Under the pieces are notes generated by a model. The model did not search any database, had not been told where the DNA came from, and saw only the letters and a list, made by a program, of their open reading frames with translations. This document shows positions 42,393-51,254 of a stretch of DNA of 64,000 nt, piece after piece; position 1 is the first letter of the stretch; each line of letters begins with the position of its first letter. The translations under genes were made by a program, and so were the position numbers. Source of the DNA: Methanobrevibacter sp. YE315 (GTDB lineage Archaea > Methanobacteriota > Methanobacteria > Methanobacteriales > Methanobacteriaceae); contig NZ_CP010834.1 in the NCBI RefSeq assembly GCF_001548675.1, positions 1,833,501-1,897,500 on the forward strand, read 5' to 3'.

Positions 42393-42700
42393 TAACCTTT
42401 AAGTTCAATTTCAATACTTACATTATCAGGAACGTTAACTTTCATAACTTGTCTCATAGCACGTTCATCAGCTCCAATACCGATTAAACGTTTATGAATT
42501 CTGAGTTCCCATTTTTCCCAAGAAGCTTTACCTTCTCCATCAGGAGATTTCCTTGTAGGTACAACTAATTTTTTAGTAGGTAATGGAATAGGACCAGATA
42601 AGTCAACACCAGTTCTTTCAGCAATTTTTTTAAGTTGGTCACATACATATGCTAATTTTTCTGGGTCGGTTCCTGTAAGCTTAATTCTTGCTTGATTCAT
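42392..42700 (-). CDS. rps10: Ribosomal protein uS10
   Basis: 102 residues, the small-subunit head protein uS10: [20 protein letters not shown] at the N-terminus, the loop [20 protein letters not shown] and [20 protein letters not shown]. Full length for archaea. The ATG has GGAGG 8 nt upstream. It is the distal gene of the str operon, as in other methanogens and bacteria, where it is also linked to EF-Tu. A hairpin with a T-rich tail lies between tuf and this gene, so its level could be set by partial termination. Confidence 0.97.
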   Translation of the reverse strand: MNQARIKLTGTDPEKLAYVCDQLKKIAERTGVDLSGPIPLPTKKLVVPTRKSPDGEGKASWEKWELRIHKRLIGIGADERAMRQVMKVNVPDNVSIEIELKG

Positions 42701-42728
42701 GTATTATCCTCCAAAAAAACAAAAAGAA

Positions 42729-42750
42729 AGAAAGTAAAAAATTACTTTCT
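42729..42750 (-). terminator. Hairpin with T-rich tail between tuf and rps10
   Basis: 9-bp arms AGAAAGTAA (42729-42737) and TTACTTTCT (42742-42750), 4-nt loop, starting 18 nt after the tuf stop. The minus strand continues with T runs including T5 and T7 up to the rps10 ribosome-binding site. Possible intra-operon attenuator or processing site. Confidence 0.6.
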
Positions 42751-42767
42751 AGTTATTGTTTACAAAC

Positions 42768-44009
42768 TTATTTTGCTGGGGTAACTTTAAGACATAATCC
42801 TGCAGCAACAGTTTGACCCATATCTCTGATAGCAAATCTACCCATTGGAGGAATGTTTTTAGCTTCTTCCATAACCATAGGTTTGGTAGGTTTGATTTGT
42901 ACAATAGCTGCGTCACCAGTTTTAATGAAGTCTGGTTTTTCAGCTTGAGGTTGACCAGTAGCAGGGTCTAATTTAGAAGTTAATTCTAAGAAAGTACATG
43001 CAGTTTGGGAAGTGTGACAGTGGAATACAGGAGTGTATCCAACGGTAATTACACCAGGGTGTTGTAATACAACAACTTGTGCGGTAAATTCTTTAGCTAC
43101 AGTAGGAGCATCAGCAGTGTGTCCAGCTACGTCTCCTCTTCTGATATCGTTTTTACCAACACCTCTTACGTTGAAACCGATGTTGTCACCAGGTTCAGCT
43201 ACTTCGAATACTTCGTGGTGCATTTCGATAGATTTTACTTCACCGGAAGCTCCAGCTGGTTCAAAGATAACGTTTTCACCTTTTTTCATGATACCGGTTT
43301 CTACTCTTCCTACAGGTACAGTTCCTACACCAGTAATGGAATAAACGTCTTGAATAGGAATTCTTAATGGTAAGTCTACAGGTTTTTCAGGTGGAGTTAA
43401 TTTGTCTAATTCTTCCATGAGAGTTCCGCCTTTGTACCAGGTCATGTTGTCACTTTTTTCTTTAATGTTGTCTCCTTCAAATGCGGAAAGAGGGATGAAA
43501 GGTACGGTAGCAGGATCTCTACCAATAGATTTGAGTAAAACTCCAACTTCTTCTTTAACTTCGTTGAATCTTTCTTCACTGTAATCAACCATATCCATTT
43601 TGTTGATTGCAATGATGATTTGTTTAATACCTAAAGTCATGGATAAGAACATGTGTTCTTTGGTTTGTGGCATTACACCATCTTTTGCATCTACTACTAA
43701 TACAGCAGCGTCAGCTTGGGATGCACCAGTAATCATGTTTTTAACGAAGTCTCTGTGTCCTGGACAATCTACAACAGTGTAATCGTATTTGTTAGTGGAG
43801 AATTTTTGGTGAGCTAAATCGATAGTTACTCCTCTTTCTCTTTCTTCTCCTAATTTGTCCATAACAAATCTGAATTTGTTTTCACCGTCATCTAATTGTT
43901 GTTCAGCGATTGCACCAGCTTTTAATAATAAGTGTCCAACTAAAGTGGATTTTCCGTGGTCAACGTGTCCAATAAATGCTAAGTTAAGATGTTCTTTTTC
44001 TTTTGCCAT
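42768..44009 (-). CDS. tuf: Elongation factor 1-alpha (aEF-1A)
   Basis: 413 residues, the GTPase that brings aminoacyl-tRNA to the ribosome. G1 [10 protein letters not shown]2 region [10 protein letters not shown]3 DCPGHRDF, G4 NKMD and G5 SAFEGDN are all present, with domains 2 and 3 behind ([40 protein letters not shown]). I use the ATG at 44009 ([15 protein letters not shown]), which follows GAGGTTATTATA; the longer frame adds 11 non-homologous residues. It lies in the str operon 147 bp after fusA. Confidence 0.97.
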   Translation of the reverse strand: MAKEKEHLNLAFIGHVDHGKSTLVGHLLLKAGAIAEQQLDDGENKFRFVMDKLGEERERGVTIDLAHQKFSTNKYDYTVVDCPGHRDFVKNMITGASQADAAVLVVDAKDGVMPQTKEHMFLSMTLGIKQIIIAINKMDMVDYSEERFNEVKEEVGVLLKSIGRDPATVPFIPLSAFEGDNIKEKSDNMTWYKGGTLMEELDKLTPPEKPVDLPLRIPIQDVYSITGVGTVPVGRVETGIMKKGENVIFEPAGASGEVKSIEMHHEVFEVAEPGDNIGFNVRGVGKNDIRRGDVAGHTADAPTVAKEFTAQVVVLQHPGVITVGYTPVFHCHTSQTACTFLELTSKLDPATGQPQAEKPDFIKTGDAAIVQIKPTKPMVMEEAKNIPPMGRFAIRDMGQTVAAGLCLKVTPAK

Positions 44010-44156
44010 TATAATAACCTCTTTTGTAATATTAACAAACAATATCTATAAGCTTAAATGATAGCTTAAATGTTACTTTTATACTTTAACATATAAATAG
44101 ATAATGTTTTTTTATAAATTTTAATAAAAAAATATAAAAATTAAAAAATTTTAATT

Positions 44157-46355
44157 TTATAAATCACCTAAGTAGTGGCTTGCAGGGAATGGTTCTGCGG
44201 ATAAGCCTTTTCTTTGTCTGATTTCTCTTACGATTTGATTTTGCATCTCACGTGGGAGCGGTTCAAATCCAGCAATCTCGGTAGACCATAAACATCTACC
44301 TTCAGCAGCAGATCTGATGTCTCCAGCGAAACCGAACATTTCAGCTACAGGCACTTTAGATTCAATTCTTGCCATGTCTCCTTCTTGACCCATGTTTACA
44401 ATTTGACCTCTTCTGTTTTGGATTTCACGAGTACATGAACCCATGTAATCATTAGGAGTGTCAATAACTACTTTTTGCATAGGTTCGAGTAATGAAGGTT
44501 CTGCAAGCATCATGGAACCTAAAATAGCGTTTCTGATTGCAGGCAATACTTGTGCAGGTCCTCTGTGAACTGCGTCTTCGTGAAGTTTTGCATCATGGAG
44601 TTTGAATTTTAATCCCATACAAATTTCTTCACCTAAAGGACCGGTTTTTAAGGTATTTTCAAATCCTTCAAGTAATAGTTCTTTTACTTCATCCAAGTAT
44701 TGAATACCACGAGTCATGTTAAGGAATATGCTTCTGTTGTGAACAGCCCATACTCTTCTAGCTTCTTCTTTATCTAAACCATGTTCCATGAAGTCGTTAG
44801 CTGATTCTTTACCTTTTACTCTACCTTCTTTAATGTCTCCTTCTTGGATTGCATTAAAGAGTTCAGGTTCAATAGGTTCAACAGTAATGTAGAATCTGTT
44901 GTGTTTGTTAGGAGATTTACCTTCAACTTGTGGAGATAATTGTCTTACAGTTTCTCTGTATACAACAATAGGTTCAGAAGTTGTGATATCTACACCTTTA
45001 TCTTTGATTCTGTAACCGATAACTTCTAAGTGAAGCTCACCCATACCGGAAACTAAGTGTTCACCAGTTTCTTCGTTAATATCGATTCTGACAGTAGGGT
45101 CTTCTTTACCGGTTTGTCTTAATACTTCAATTAATTTTGGTAAATCTTTAGTATTTTTAGCTTCTACAGCAACAGTAACTACAGGTTCAGAGATGTGTTC
45201 TAATCCTTCGAACTCTTTGATTTTGTGTTCAGGAGAACATAAGGTTTCACCAGCAATAGCTCCTTTTGCACCAGCTACATATACAATGTTACCAGCAGGA
45301 ACTTTGTCAGTGTTAACTCTTTCAGGTCCGAAGTATACACCTACTTGTTGTACTCTGGATTTACCGTGGGATCCTACCATGTAAACTTCAGTACCTTTTT
45401 CAATAGCTCCACCGTATACCCTACCAGTAGCGATTTCACCAGCGTGTTTATCTACAGATACGTTGGTAACCATTACTGCTAAAGGTCCGTCAGGGGAAGT
45501 TTTGACCATACCGTCACCAGCAGGAGATTCAATGTCTCCATCCCAGATGTTAGGTACTCTGTAAACTTGAGCTTCTTTAGGGGAAGGCAAGTGTTCTACT
45601 ACCATACCTAATAATACATCGGATAACGGTACTTTTTTAGCTAATTCTTTTTCATTGTCAGCATTACAATAATCAATAATATCTTTAAAGTTGATACCAG
45701 TTTCTTGCATGGTTGGAACATTGATAGCCCAATTGTGGTATGCTGAACCGAATGCTACACTACCATCAGTGAAATCTAATTTCCATTCATCTTTTTTGTC
45801 TTCAGGAGCCATGTTTTTGATTAATTTGTTAGCTTCCATGAAGATTTTCAAGAATCTGTTTTGTAACTCTTCAGGTTCTAATTTTAACTCGTTGATTAAT
45901 CTGTCAACTTTGTTAATGAATAAAACTGGTTTTACGTTTTCTTTTAATGCTTGTCTGAATACAGTTTCGGTTTGTGGCATGATACCTTCTACAGCACAAA
46001 CTACAACTACTGCACCATCTACAGCTCTCATAGCACGGGTTACGTCCCCACCGAAGTCAACGTGACCTGGAGTATCGATTAAGTTAATTAAGTATTCACT
46101 GTCTTTGTAATCGTGCACCATAGATACGTTAGCTGCATCGATAGTAATACCACGTGCTTGTTCTTGTTCGTCAAAATCTAAGAATCTTTGATCACCAGCA
46201 AGTTCTTCGGAAATCATTCCTGCACCTGCAAGTAAGTTATCAGATAAAGTGGTTTTACCGTGATCGATGTGAGCACAGATACCAATGTTTCTGATTTGAT
46301 CAGGTTCATACATTAATTCTTTGATTTTTGCAATCATTTTGTCTCTTCTACTCAA
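44157..46355 (-). CDS. fusA: Elongation factor 2 (aEF-2)
   Basis: About 732 residues, the translocase GTPase. G1 [10 protein letters not shown]3 DTPGHVDF, G4 NKVD; the diphthamide loop near the C-terminus is [13 protein letters not shown] with the modified His at about residue 597. The start is taken as the TTG at 46355 ([20 protein letters not shown]), which follows AGGTGG; this gives the standard archaeal N-terminus, while the frame's upstream GTG lies within the ribosome-binding site. It follows rps7 by 28 bp in the str operon. An AT-only inverted repeat lies after the stop. Confidence 0.97.
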   Translation of the reverse strand: MSRRDKMIAKIKELMYEPDQIRNIGICAHIDHGKTTLSDNLLAGAGMISEELAGDQRFLDFDEQEQARGITIDAANVSMVHDYKDSEYLINLIDTPGHVDFGGDVTRAMRAVDGAVVVVCAVEGIMPQTETVFRQALKENVKPVLFINKVDRLINELKLEPEELQNRFLKIFMEANKLIKNMAPEDKKDEWKLDFTDGSVAFGSAYHNWAINVPTMQETGINFKDIIDYCNADNEKELAKKVPLSDVLLGMVVEHLPSPKEAQVYRVPNIWDGDIESPAGDGMVKTSPDGPLAVMVTNVSVDKHAGEIATGRVYGGAIEKGTEVYMVGSHGKSRVQQVGVYFGPERVNTDKVPAGNIVYVAGAKGAIAGETLCSPEHKIKEFEGLEHISEPVVTVAVEAKNTKDLPKLIEVLRQTGKEDPTVRIDINEETGEHLVSGMGELHLEVIGYRIKDKGVDITTSEPIVVYRETVRQLSPQVEGKSPNKHNRFYITVEPIEPELFNAIQEGDIKEGRVKGKESANDFMEHGLDKEEARRVWAVHNRSIFLNMTRGIQYLDEVKELLLEGFENTLKTGPLGEEICMGLKFKLHDAKLHEDAVHRGPAQVLPAIRNAILGSMMLAEPSLLEPMQKVVIDTPNDYMGSCTREIQNRRGQIVNMGQEGDMARIESKVPVAEMFGFAGDIRSAAEGRCLWSTEIAGFEPLPREMQNQIVREIRQRKGLSAEPFPASHYLGDL

Positions 46356-46383
46356 AATAACCACCTAAAAAACATAAATATGA

Positions 46384-46944
46384 TTAGTGTGCTGCTTTAG
46401 CAACTCTTTCTTTCTCTTCAGCTTTTCTTAAAGCAAAACTTCTTGAATCTTCTTCGGATGCAAGAATTAATTCATCAGCTAAACATTCAGCAACAGATTT
46501 CCTGTTTTTGAATGATGATTGTAAAGTACCTCTAGTTAAGAAACCTAAGGAAAGGTCAACTCTTCTTTGTGGAGAAATATCAACAGCAACTTGGTATCCA
46601 ATACCACCGTATTTAATACGGGTAGTTTCTTCACGAGGTGCAGTGTTTTCAACTGCAGTAACTAAAACTTGAACTGGATTCTTTTTAGTTCTTTTGTTAA
46701 TGATTTCTAAAGCTTCTCTTACAATATTGTAAGCTTTATTTTTCTTACCGGAGTTGAGATGGGTTCTCATGATTTTATTCATTAATCTTTCAACAATAGA
46801 TACTTTAGATTTTGCGAATTGTCTTTTTACATGTCTACCAGAAGTATGTGGAACTAAAGTTTCATCTAAGCAGATATATTTTACTAAACCTAAGTCCTCA
46901 ACTTTTACTTCATCGAGATCCCATTTGTCAAATAATTTACTCAT
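46384..46944 (-). CDS. rps7: Ribosomal protein uS7
   Basis: About 186 residues, uS7 of the small-subunit head. Marks: PHTSGRHVKRQFAKSKVSIV, ERLMNKIMR, KKNPVQVLVTAVENTAPREE and the C-terminal LGFLTRGTLQSSFKNRKSVA. The ATG at 46944 (MSKLFDKWDLDEV) is preferred because GGTGG lies 8 nt upstream; another ATG at 46950 is too close to that site. It begins 13 bp after the rps12 stop and precedes fusA, the conserved str order. Confidence 0.97.
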   Translation of the reverse strand: MSKLFDKWDLDEVKVEDLGLVKYICLDETLVPHTSGRHVKRQFAKSKVSIVERLMNKIMRTHLNSGKKNKAYNIVREALEIINKRTKKNPVQVLVTAVENTAPREETTRIKYGGIGYQVAVDISPQRRVDLSLGFLTRGTLQSSFKNRKSVAECLADELILASEEDSRSFALRKAEEKERVAKAAH

Positions 46945-46957
46945 AAACATAACCACC

Positions 46958-47383
46958 TTATCTTACAGGTTTTTCTATTTTTCCACTTACCATTTCTGAT
47001 AAAGCTACGTTATTAACTTTGGAAACTTTCCAACGGACTCCAGGAATATCTCCCATGGATCTTCCAGATGGTCCACCAATTCCTTCAATCATTACTTCAT
47101 CGTGCTCATCAATAAAACCGATAGCTCCGTCACCTGGTGCGAAAGCAGTTAATTGTTTTCCGTTTTTAATTAATTGAACACGTACACATTTACGAATAGC
47201 AGAGTTAGGTTGTTTTGCTTCTATCCCTACTTTTTCGATTACAATACCTCTAGCTTGAGGAGCTCCTTCAAGAGGATCCGCTTTAACGTCTAATCTTAAA
47301 GCTCTTCTTTTGTAATCTACATCTTTCCACTTAAAATTTTGTCTATTTTTTTTAAGTTTTTTTGCAGCAAAAAGTCCTGGCAT
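46958..47383 (-). CDS. rps12: Ribosomal protein uS12
   Basis: 141 residues of the decoding-centre protein uS12: N-terminal [20 protein letters not shown], the conserved [40 protein letters not shown] and the C-terminal [20 protein letters not shown]. The ATG has GAGG 8 nt upstream. It is the first gene of the str operon; its promoter must lie in the 288-bp gap up to the MFS gene, where TATA-like TTTATATC and AGTATAAAT elements can be seen on the minus strand between about 47430 and 47500. Confidence 0.97.
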   Translation of the reverse strand: MPGLFAAKKLKKNRQNFKWKDVDYKRRALRLDVKADPLEGAPQARGIVIEKVGIEAKQPNSAIRKCVRVQLIKNGKQLTAFAPGDGAIGFIDEHDEVMIEGIGGPSGRSMGDIPGVRWKVSKVNNVALSEMVSGKIEKPVR

Positions 47384-47659
47384 AATTTTTTCCTCGAATT
47401 TTTTGTTAAAAACATATCTAAGAATCCACCGCTGCGATTTATACTATAAGCTATAGTACAATCTAAATTCAAAGATATAAATCAGTAATAATAATTAATT
47501 AGATAAAATAATTTATCTAAATGAAGATATCTTGAAATAATTATTAAAAACAATGACAAAAAGCACACATAGTCATGTTATAAAAAAGTACAGATATCTT
47601 ATGATAATTTATATACATACCCCTTTATAAAGGTATTTATTTTTAATATAAACATGCGC

Positions 47660-47683
47660 AAAAATTCAAGATTATGAATTTTT
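47660..47683 (-). terminator. Hairpin containing the MFS transporter stop codon
   Basis: 9-bp arms AAAAATTCA (47660-47668) and TGAATTTTT (47675-47683), 6-nt loop holding most of the TAA stop (47672-47674). The 3' arm itself ends in T5 on the minus strand; no further T-tract follows. Confidence 0.45.
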
Positions 47684-49141
47684 ATTAGAGTCAATTTTAA
47701 AGTTCTTTAAAATCCAAGCAGGAAGAAACCTCTTCATTATATTAATAATTTCTGGATTTTCAGCTCTTTCAAAGTAATATTTGCTAATGCCCAATAATAT
47801 TATGCAAGATACAGACATTATCAAACAAACAAACATCATGCATCTGGAAGATTCGATTAAGCCCAGAACATTATGTGAGACTTCCATCTGACCAACAAAC
47901 AATACGCAAATAACATTAAATATTGTTGTACTGAAAAGTTTACCCATTTCTTTTACAGTTGATAAAAAGGAAGCTGCATCAGGCAAATCCTCAACATCAA
48001 CTGATGTGAGAACATATCTGTTGTTTGGTGATGAAAACAGTCCATGACCAATACCCTGAAGAATAACGCCCAAAATTATCATATAGGACGGGACATATTC
48101 TAGAAATGCGAAAATAATTAAAGAACAAGAAATTACAACCATGGCTATAGCTGAAATCACACGTGAATCATACTTATCAGACAATTTACCTGCATAAGGT
48201 GCAGCAAATACCATTAAAACGGGAGTAATAAACAATATCAAACCGGTAGCTCTGGAATCAATTCCCATAACTATCTGTAAATGCAAGCTTAAAACATAAG
48301 TTGCAATGAAAGTGACAAAATACCCTACTGCCGCAGAATAGTTGCCGATTACATATTGAACATTTCTTAAAAGCTTTAGATTATAAACAGGATGCGACCT
48401 TTTTTTCTCGAACATGACAAAAATTACCAATAAAACAACTGCCACTATCATGAACATCGCCCCTCCACTAAAAATATTTGAAAGGCCATAAATCAGGAAA
48501 ATAATCAATAATACATAAAGAATTGAACCTGCATTATCAACTGGCTTTTTCTCGGTTGTCCATTCATCTGTAAGATAGTGAGCTAAAAACAATTGCAAAA
48601 CCAATAAGGGAACAATCATTAAAAATGCGAATCTCCAAGAAAGATAATATGAAACTATCCCCGCAAGTGACGGTGCGATGGTCATACCAATATATCCTGC
48701 AGATCCGACGATACCCAATACATAACCCGTTTTATCTTCAGGTATCTCTAAAATAATCATCATGTAAATACTGAAGTACAAAATTGCACAGTTAATTCCT
48801 TGAATAACTCTAGATAGAAGAAAGATTTCAGTATTTACAGTAAATGCAGAAATCACCAAACCTAAAATCAAACCGCAAATAGCTAATTTTGTATATCTTT
48901 TAACCCCATACTGACTTATGATTTTACTAAGGGGGATGCTTACAGAAATTGATGAAATAAAAAAGATTATGGTAATCCAATTTAATGTTGAAACCGTAAT
49001 TCCCAATTCTAAAGATATCTCAGGCAATAAAACAGTACTCACATTAGTAACCATACTTGTGGATAGTTGATTTAGAGCAGCTAAAATAACAAGAATAAAT
49101 ACCTGTGATTTCCAATCAACACTTTTAAAATCCAAATTCAT
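47672..49141 (-). CDS. MFS multidrug/efflux transporter (DHA2-like, about 14 segments)
   Basis: About 489 residues, highly hydrophobic, with around 14 membrane segments, as in the DHA2 drug:H+ antiporters. Marks: an N-terminal QVFILVILAALNQLSTSMVT, the motif-C-like GIVGSAGYIGMTIAPSLAGI after segment 4-5, the loop YAGKLSDKYDSRVISAI and LQGIGHGLFSSPNNRYVLTS. The ATG at 49141 is chosen over the upstream GTG-type start. It stands between nusA and rps12, genes that are adjacent in other Methanobacteriales such as Methanothermobacter, so it appears to have been inserted there. The substrate is unknown. Confidence 0.9.
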   Translation of the reverse strand: MNLDFKSVDWKSQVFILVILAALNQLSTSMVTNVSTVLLPEISLELGITVSTLNWITIIFFISSISVSIPLSKIISQYGVKRYTKLAICGLILGLVISAFTVNTEIFLLSRVIQGINCAILYFSIYMMIILEIPEDKTGYVLGIVGSAGYIGMTIAPSLAGIVSYYLSWRFAFLMIVPLLVLQLFLAHYLTDEWTTEKKPVDNAGSILYVLLIIFLIYGLSNIFSGGAMFMIVAVVLLVIFVMFEKKRSHPVYNLKLLRNVQYVIGNYSAAVGYFVTFIATYVLSLHLQIVMGIDSRATGLILFITPVLMVFAAPYAGKLSDKYDSRVISAIAMVVISCSLIIFAFLEYVPSYMIILGVILQGIGHGLFSSPNNRYVLTSVDVEDLPDAASFLSTVKEMGKLFSTTIFNVICVLFVGQMEVSHNVLGLIESSRCMMFVCLIMSVSCIILLGISKYYFERAENPEIINIMKRFLPAWILKNFKIDSNKNS

Positions 49142-49291
49142 AAAACAAACCAATCCACTAGAAAATCAATTAAGAATAAACTCATCCCGTAATCCTTATT
49201 TATATCATATGTGGAGTAAAAATATTTAAACATTAATAGTTAATCTAAAAAAATGATATCTTACAGTTAAAAATAAAAAAAATAAATTAAA

Positions 49292-49313
49292 AAAATAGCT
49301 CGAAAGCTATTTT
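49292..49313 (-). terminator. Terminator hairpin with UUCG loop containing the nusA stop codon
   Basis: 9-bp arms AAAATAGCT (49292-49300) and AGCTATTTT (49305-49313); on the minus-strand RNA the loop is UUCG, a very stable tetraloop. The TAG stop (49307-49309) is in the 5' arm. A T-rich stretch including T5 and T8 runs follows. Confidence 0.75.
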
Positions 49314-49738
49314 AATATAATATTGTCGATATTATGTTGTCTATCTGCTAATAATTTAGCTCTTTCAATATTAATCCCATTTTTACCGATAGCAATACGC
49401 TTGTTGGTATTGTCTGCTGTAACAATAGCAATTTTTTCGCCAGACTGCTTTTGACTTACTTTAACAGATTGTAACTTTGCAGGGGATAAACAATTTTTAA
49501 TAAATTGTATTGGATCATCATCCAATTCGATAATCTCAACACCTTTATCTACAGCTCTTTGAACTTTAGATACGGAACTTCCGCCTTTTCCTATAGCAAG
49601 TCCCATGTCACCATTTTTTACAACAAAGGTAACTTTACCATGTTCATCATCGATAATGCAATCTTTAACCATTGCTCCAGTCATATTTTCGAAAAGAGCT
49701 ATGTATCTAATTTCATTTGCACTAAATTTAATAGACAC
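49307..49738 (-). CDS. nusA: NusA-like transcription factor with two KH domains
   Basis: 143 residues: two KH domains only, without the S1 and acidic repeats of bacterial NusA, as is normal in archaea. KH1 has VVKNGDMGLAIGKGGSSVSK, KH2 has NTNKRIAIGKNGINIERAKL, each with the GxxG RNA-binding loop. It is thought to modulate pausing and termination. The start is a GTG with GAGGTAGA upstream. It is the last gene of the RNA polymerase operon, 6 bp after rpl30e, and its own stop codon lies in a UUCG-capped terminator hairpin. Confidence 0.95.
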   Translation of the reverse strand: MSIKFSANEIRYIALFENMTGAMVKDCIIDDEHGKVTFVVKNGDMGLAIGKGGSSVSKVQRAVDKGVEIIELDDDPIQFIKNCLSPAKLQSVKVSQKQSGEKIAIVTADNTNKRIAIGKNGINIERAKLLADRQHNIDNIILK

Positions 49739-49744
49739 TTAAAT

Positions 49745-50041
49745 CTACCTCAAATCGTCTAATATTGTAGAATCTCCTGGATCGTTTACGATTAATGTAG
49801 CAACAGTAAATGGTTTACCACAAACAGAACCCAAATCTACACTAGTTCCATCATATACAATGGATGGAATTTCGGAAAGATTTGCATAATATTCAACATC
49901 TTCAAGAATTTCTTTAGGAGCGTTAGCAGCAACAACAACAAGTTGTCCTTTTCCTAATTTTAAAGATTGAATTGATTTTTCAGAGCCTAATGTTACATCA
50001 CCAGTGTCAACAGCAACCCTGATTCCTCTATCTACGTCCAT
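49745..50041 (-). CDS. rpl30e: Ribosomal protein eL30
   Basis: 98 residues of the L7Ae/L30e superfamily: DRGIRVAVDTGDVTLGSEKS, LGKGQLVVVAANAPKEILED and IPSIVYDGTSVDLGSVCGKP. It is the archaeal/eukaryotic large-subunit protein eL30. Two ATGs stand in tandem; the second (50041) is 7 nt from GGAGG and is chosen, the first (50044) is 4 nt from it. In archaea this gene is regularly placed between rpoA2 and nusA, as here (gaps of about 8 and 6 bp). Confidence 0.95.
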   Translation of the reverse strand: MDVDRGIRVAVDTGDVTLGSEKSIQSLKLGKGQLVVVAANAPKEILEDVEYYANLSEIPSIVYDGTSVDLGSVCGKPFTVATLIVNDPGDSTILDDLR

Positions 50042-50052
50042 CATCTAGCCTC

Positions 50053-51246
50053 CTATTCATTTTTATAATCCATTTTGACACCGACTGAACCGGTACCAAG
50101 AGGTATTGGTTGTCCAATAATAATATTTTCGATGATACCTGTTAAATCATCTACTTCCCCACGAATACTTGCACGGAGTAAATGTTTACCAGTTTCTTCA
50201 AAAGCTGCACGGGCTAAAACACTTGATTTTTCACCACTAATACCATGTCTTCCAATAGATTTAACAACACCTTCGGAAGTCATAATATCTGCAACTAACA
50301 TAATGTGTCTTACATCAACACTTAAACCTTGTTCTGAAAGAGTATTTTGAGCTTCGTTAATAATAGATTGACGAGCAGCTTCAATACCTAAAACTTCACC
50401 AATTTCATGAATGTTGTTAGTGGTAGTTCTTACATGGTCAATACCTTCCATGTCAAGAATCTCTTTGAGGTTTGACCCTTCAGTATGTATAATCCATTCT
50501 GTATCATCTTTACGAATGATAACTTTTCCTATACCTTTTATACCACTAATTTGCAAGTCACGTACTTTGTCTGCTAAAAGACGAAGTTCACGAATCACAA
50601 ACTTAGAATCAGATTTAGAATCGGATTTTTGAGATGGTATAATTATTTCATCTCCATTGATTGTAGCTTTCTTGAAAGTTTTTTCAATGATTGCATTGAT
50701 TTCTTCCCTATCAAGCCTTTTTTCTTCAATTTTTTTAGAATCTAAAACTGCTTCAACTTCCATGGTCCCATAGTTTAAGTTAAAGTCTGAAAGAATATCA
50801 TTTATAGTACTTTTACCAATCTTGTTTGCTAAAGTTCTAACAAATTCTTCATCGTTACGTCTTTCTTCATCAAAGTAAATATCCATTGTTGGAGTAGCAA
50901 TTTCTTTTCTAGCATCAACAATCTCAATAAGTCTTGGAAGACCTAAAGTTACGTTTAACTCAGTTACCCCCGCGTAGTGAAAAGTACGCATAGTCATCTG
51001 AGTACCAGGTTCTCCTACAGATTGAGCAGCTACTGTTCCAACAGCCTCGCCAGCTTCAACGTGAGCTCGGTCATAGGCCTGTTTGAGCTTCCTAATGAGT
51101 TCTTTTAATTCATCATCGGTTAACTCTCTTTGAATATATTTTTCAGCTAATTCGTCGATATAACTATCTGGAAAAGCTATATCAAGATTTTCTTCTTCGT
51201 TAAGTTGAGCAATAACCTCTTTTACTTTAATAATAACATCTTCCAT
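50053..51246 (-). CDS. rpoA2: RNA polymerase subunit A'' (Rpo1C)
   Basis: 397 residues, the C-terminal third of the largest RNA polymerase subunit. It contains the trigger-loop region [20 protein letters not shown] with [20 protein letters not shown], and the C-terminal jaw/clamp segment [40 protein letters not shown]. The natural split from A' is the archaeal norm. ATG preceded by AGGTG. It begins 8 bp after rpoA1 ends. No intein is present. Confidence 0.97.
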   Translation of the reverse strand: MEDVIIKVKEVIAQLNEEENLDIAFPDSYIDELAEKYIQRELTDDELKELIRKLKQAYDRAHVEAGEAVGTVAAQSVGEPGTQMTMRTFHYAGVTELNVTLGLPRLIEIVDARKEIATPTMDIYFDEERRNDEEFVRTLANKIGKSTINDILSDFNLNYGTMEVEAVLDSKKIEEKRLDREEINAIIEKTFKKATINGDEIIIPSQKSDSKSDSKFVIRELRLLADKVRDLQISGIKGIGKVIIRKDDTEWIIHTEGSNLKEILDMEGIDHVRTTTNNIHEIGEVLGIEAARQSIINEAQNTLSEQGLSVDVRHIMLVADIMTSEGVVKSIGRHGISGEKSSVLARAAFEETGKHLLRASIRGEVDDLTGIIENIIIGQPIPLGTGSVGVKMDYKNE

Positions 51247-51254
51247 AGTTACAC

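Noticed and set aside
47525-47600. AAGATATCTT and CAGATATCTT as further copies of the shared operator
   Set aside because: They share only the central AGATATCT and are not at a clear promoter, so they do not match the full 12-bp palindrome.
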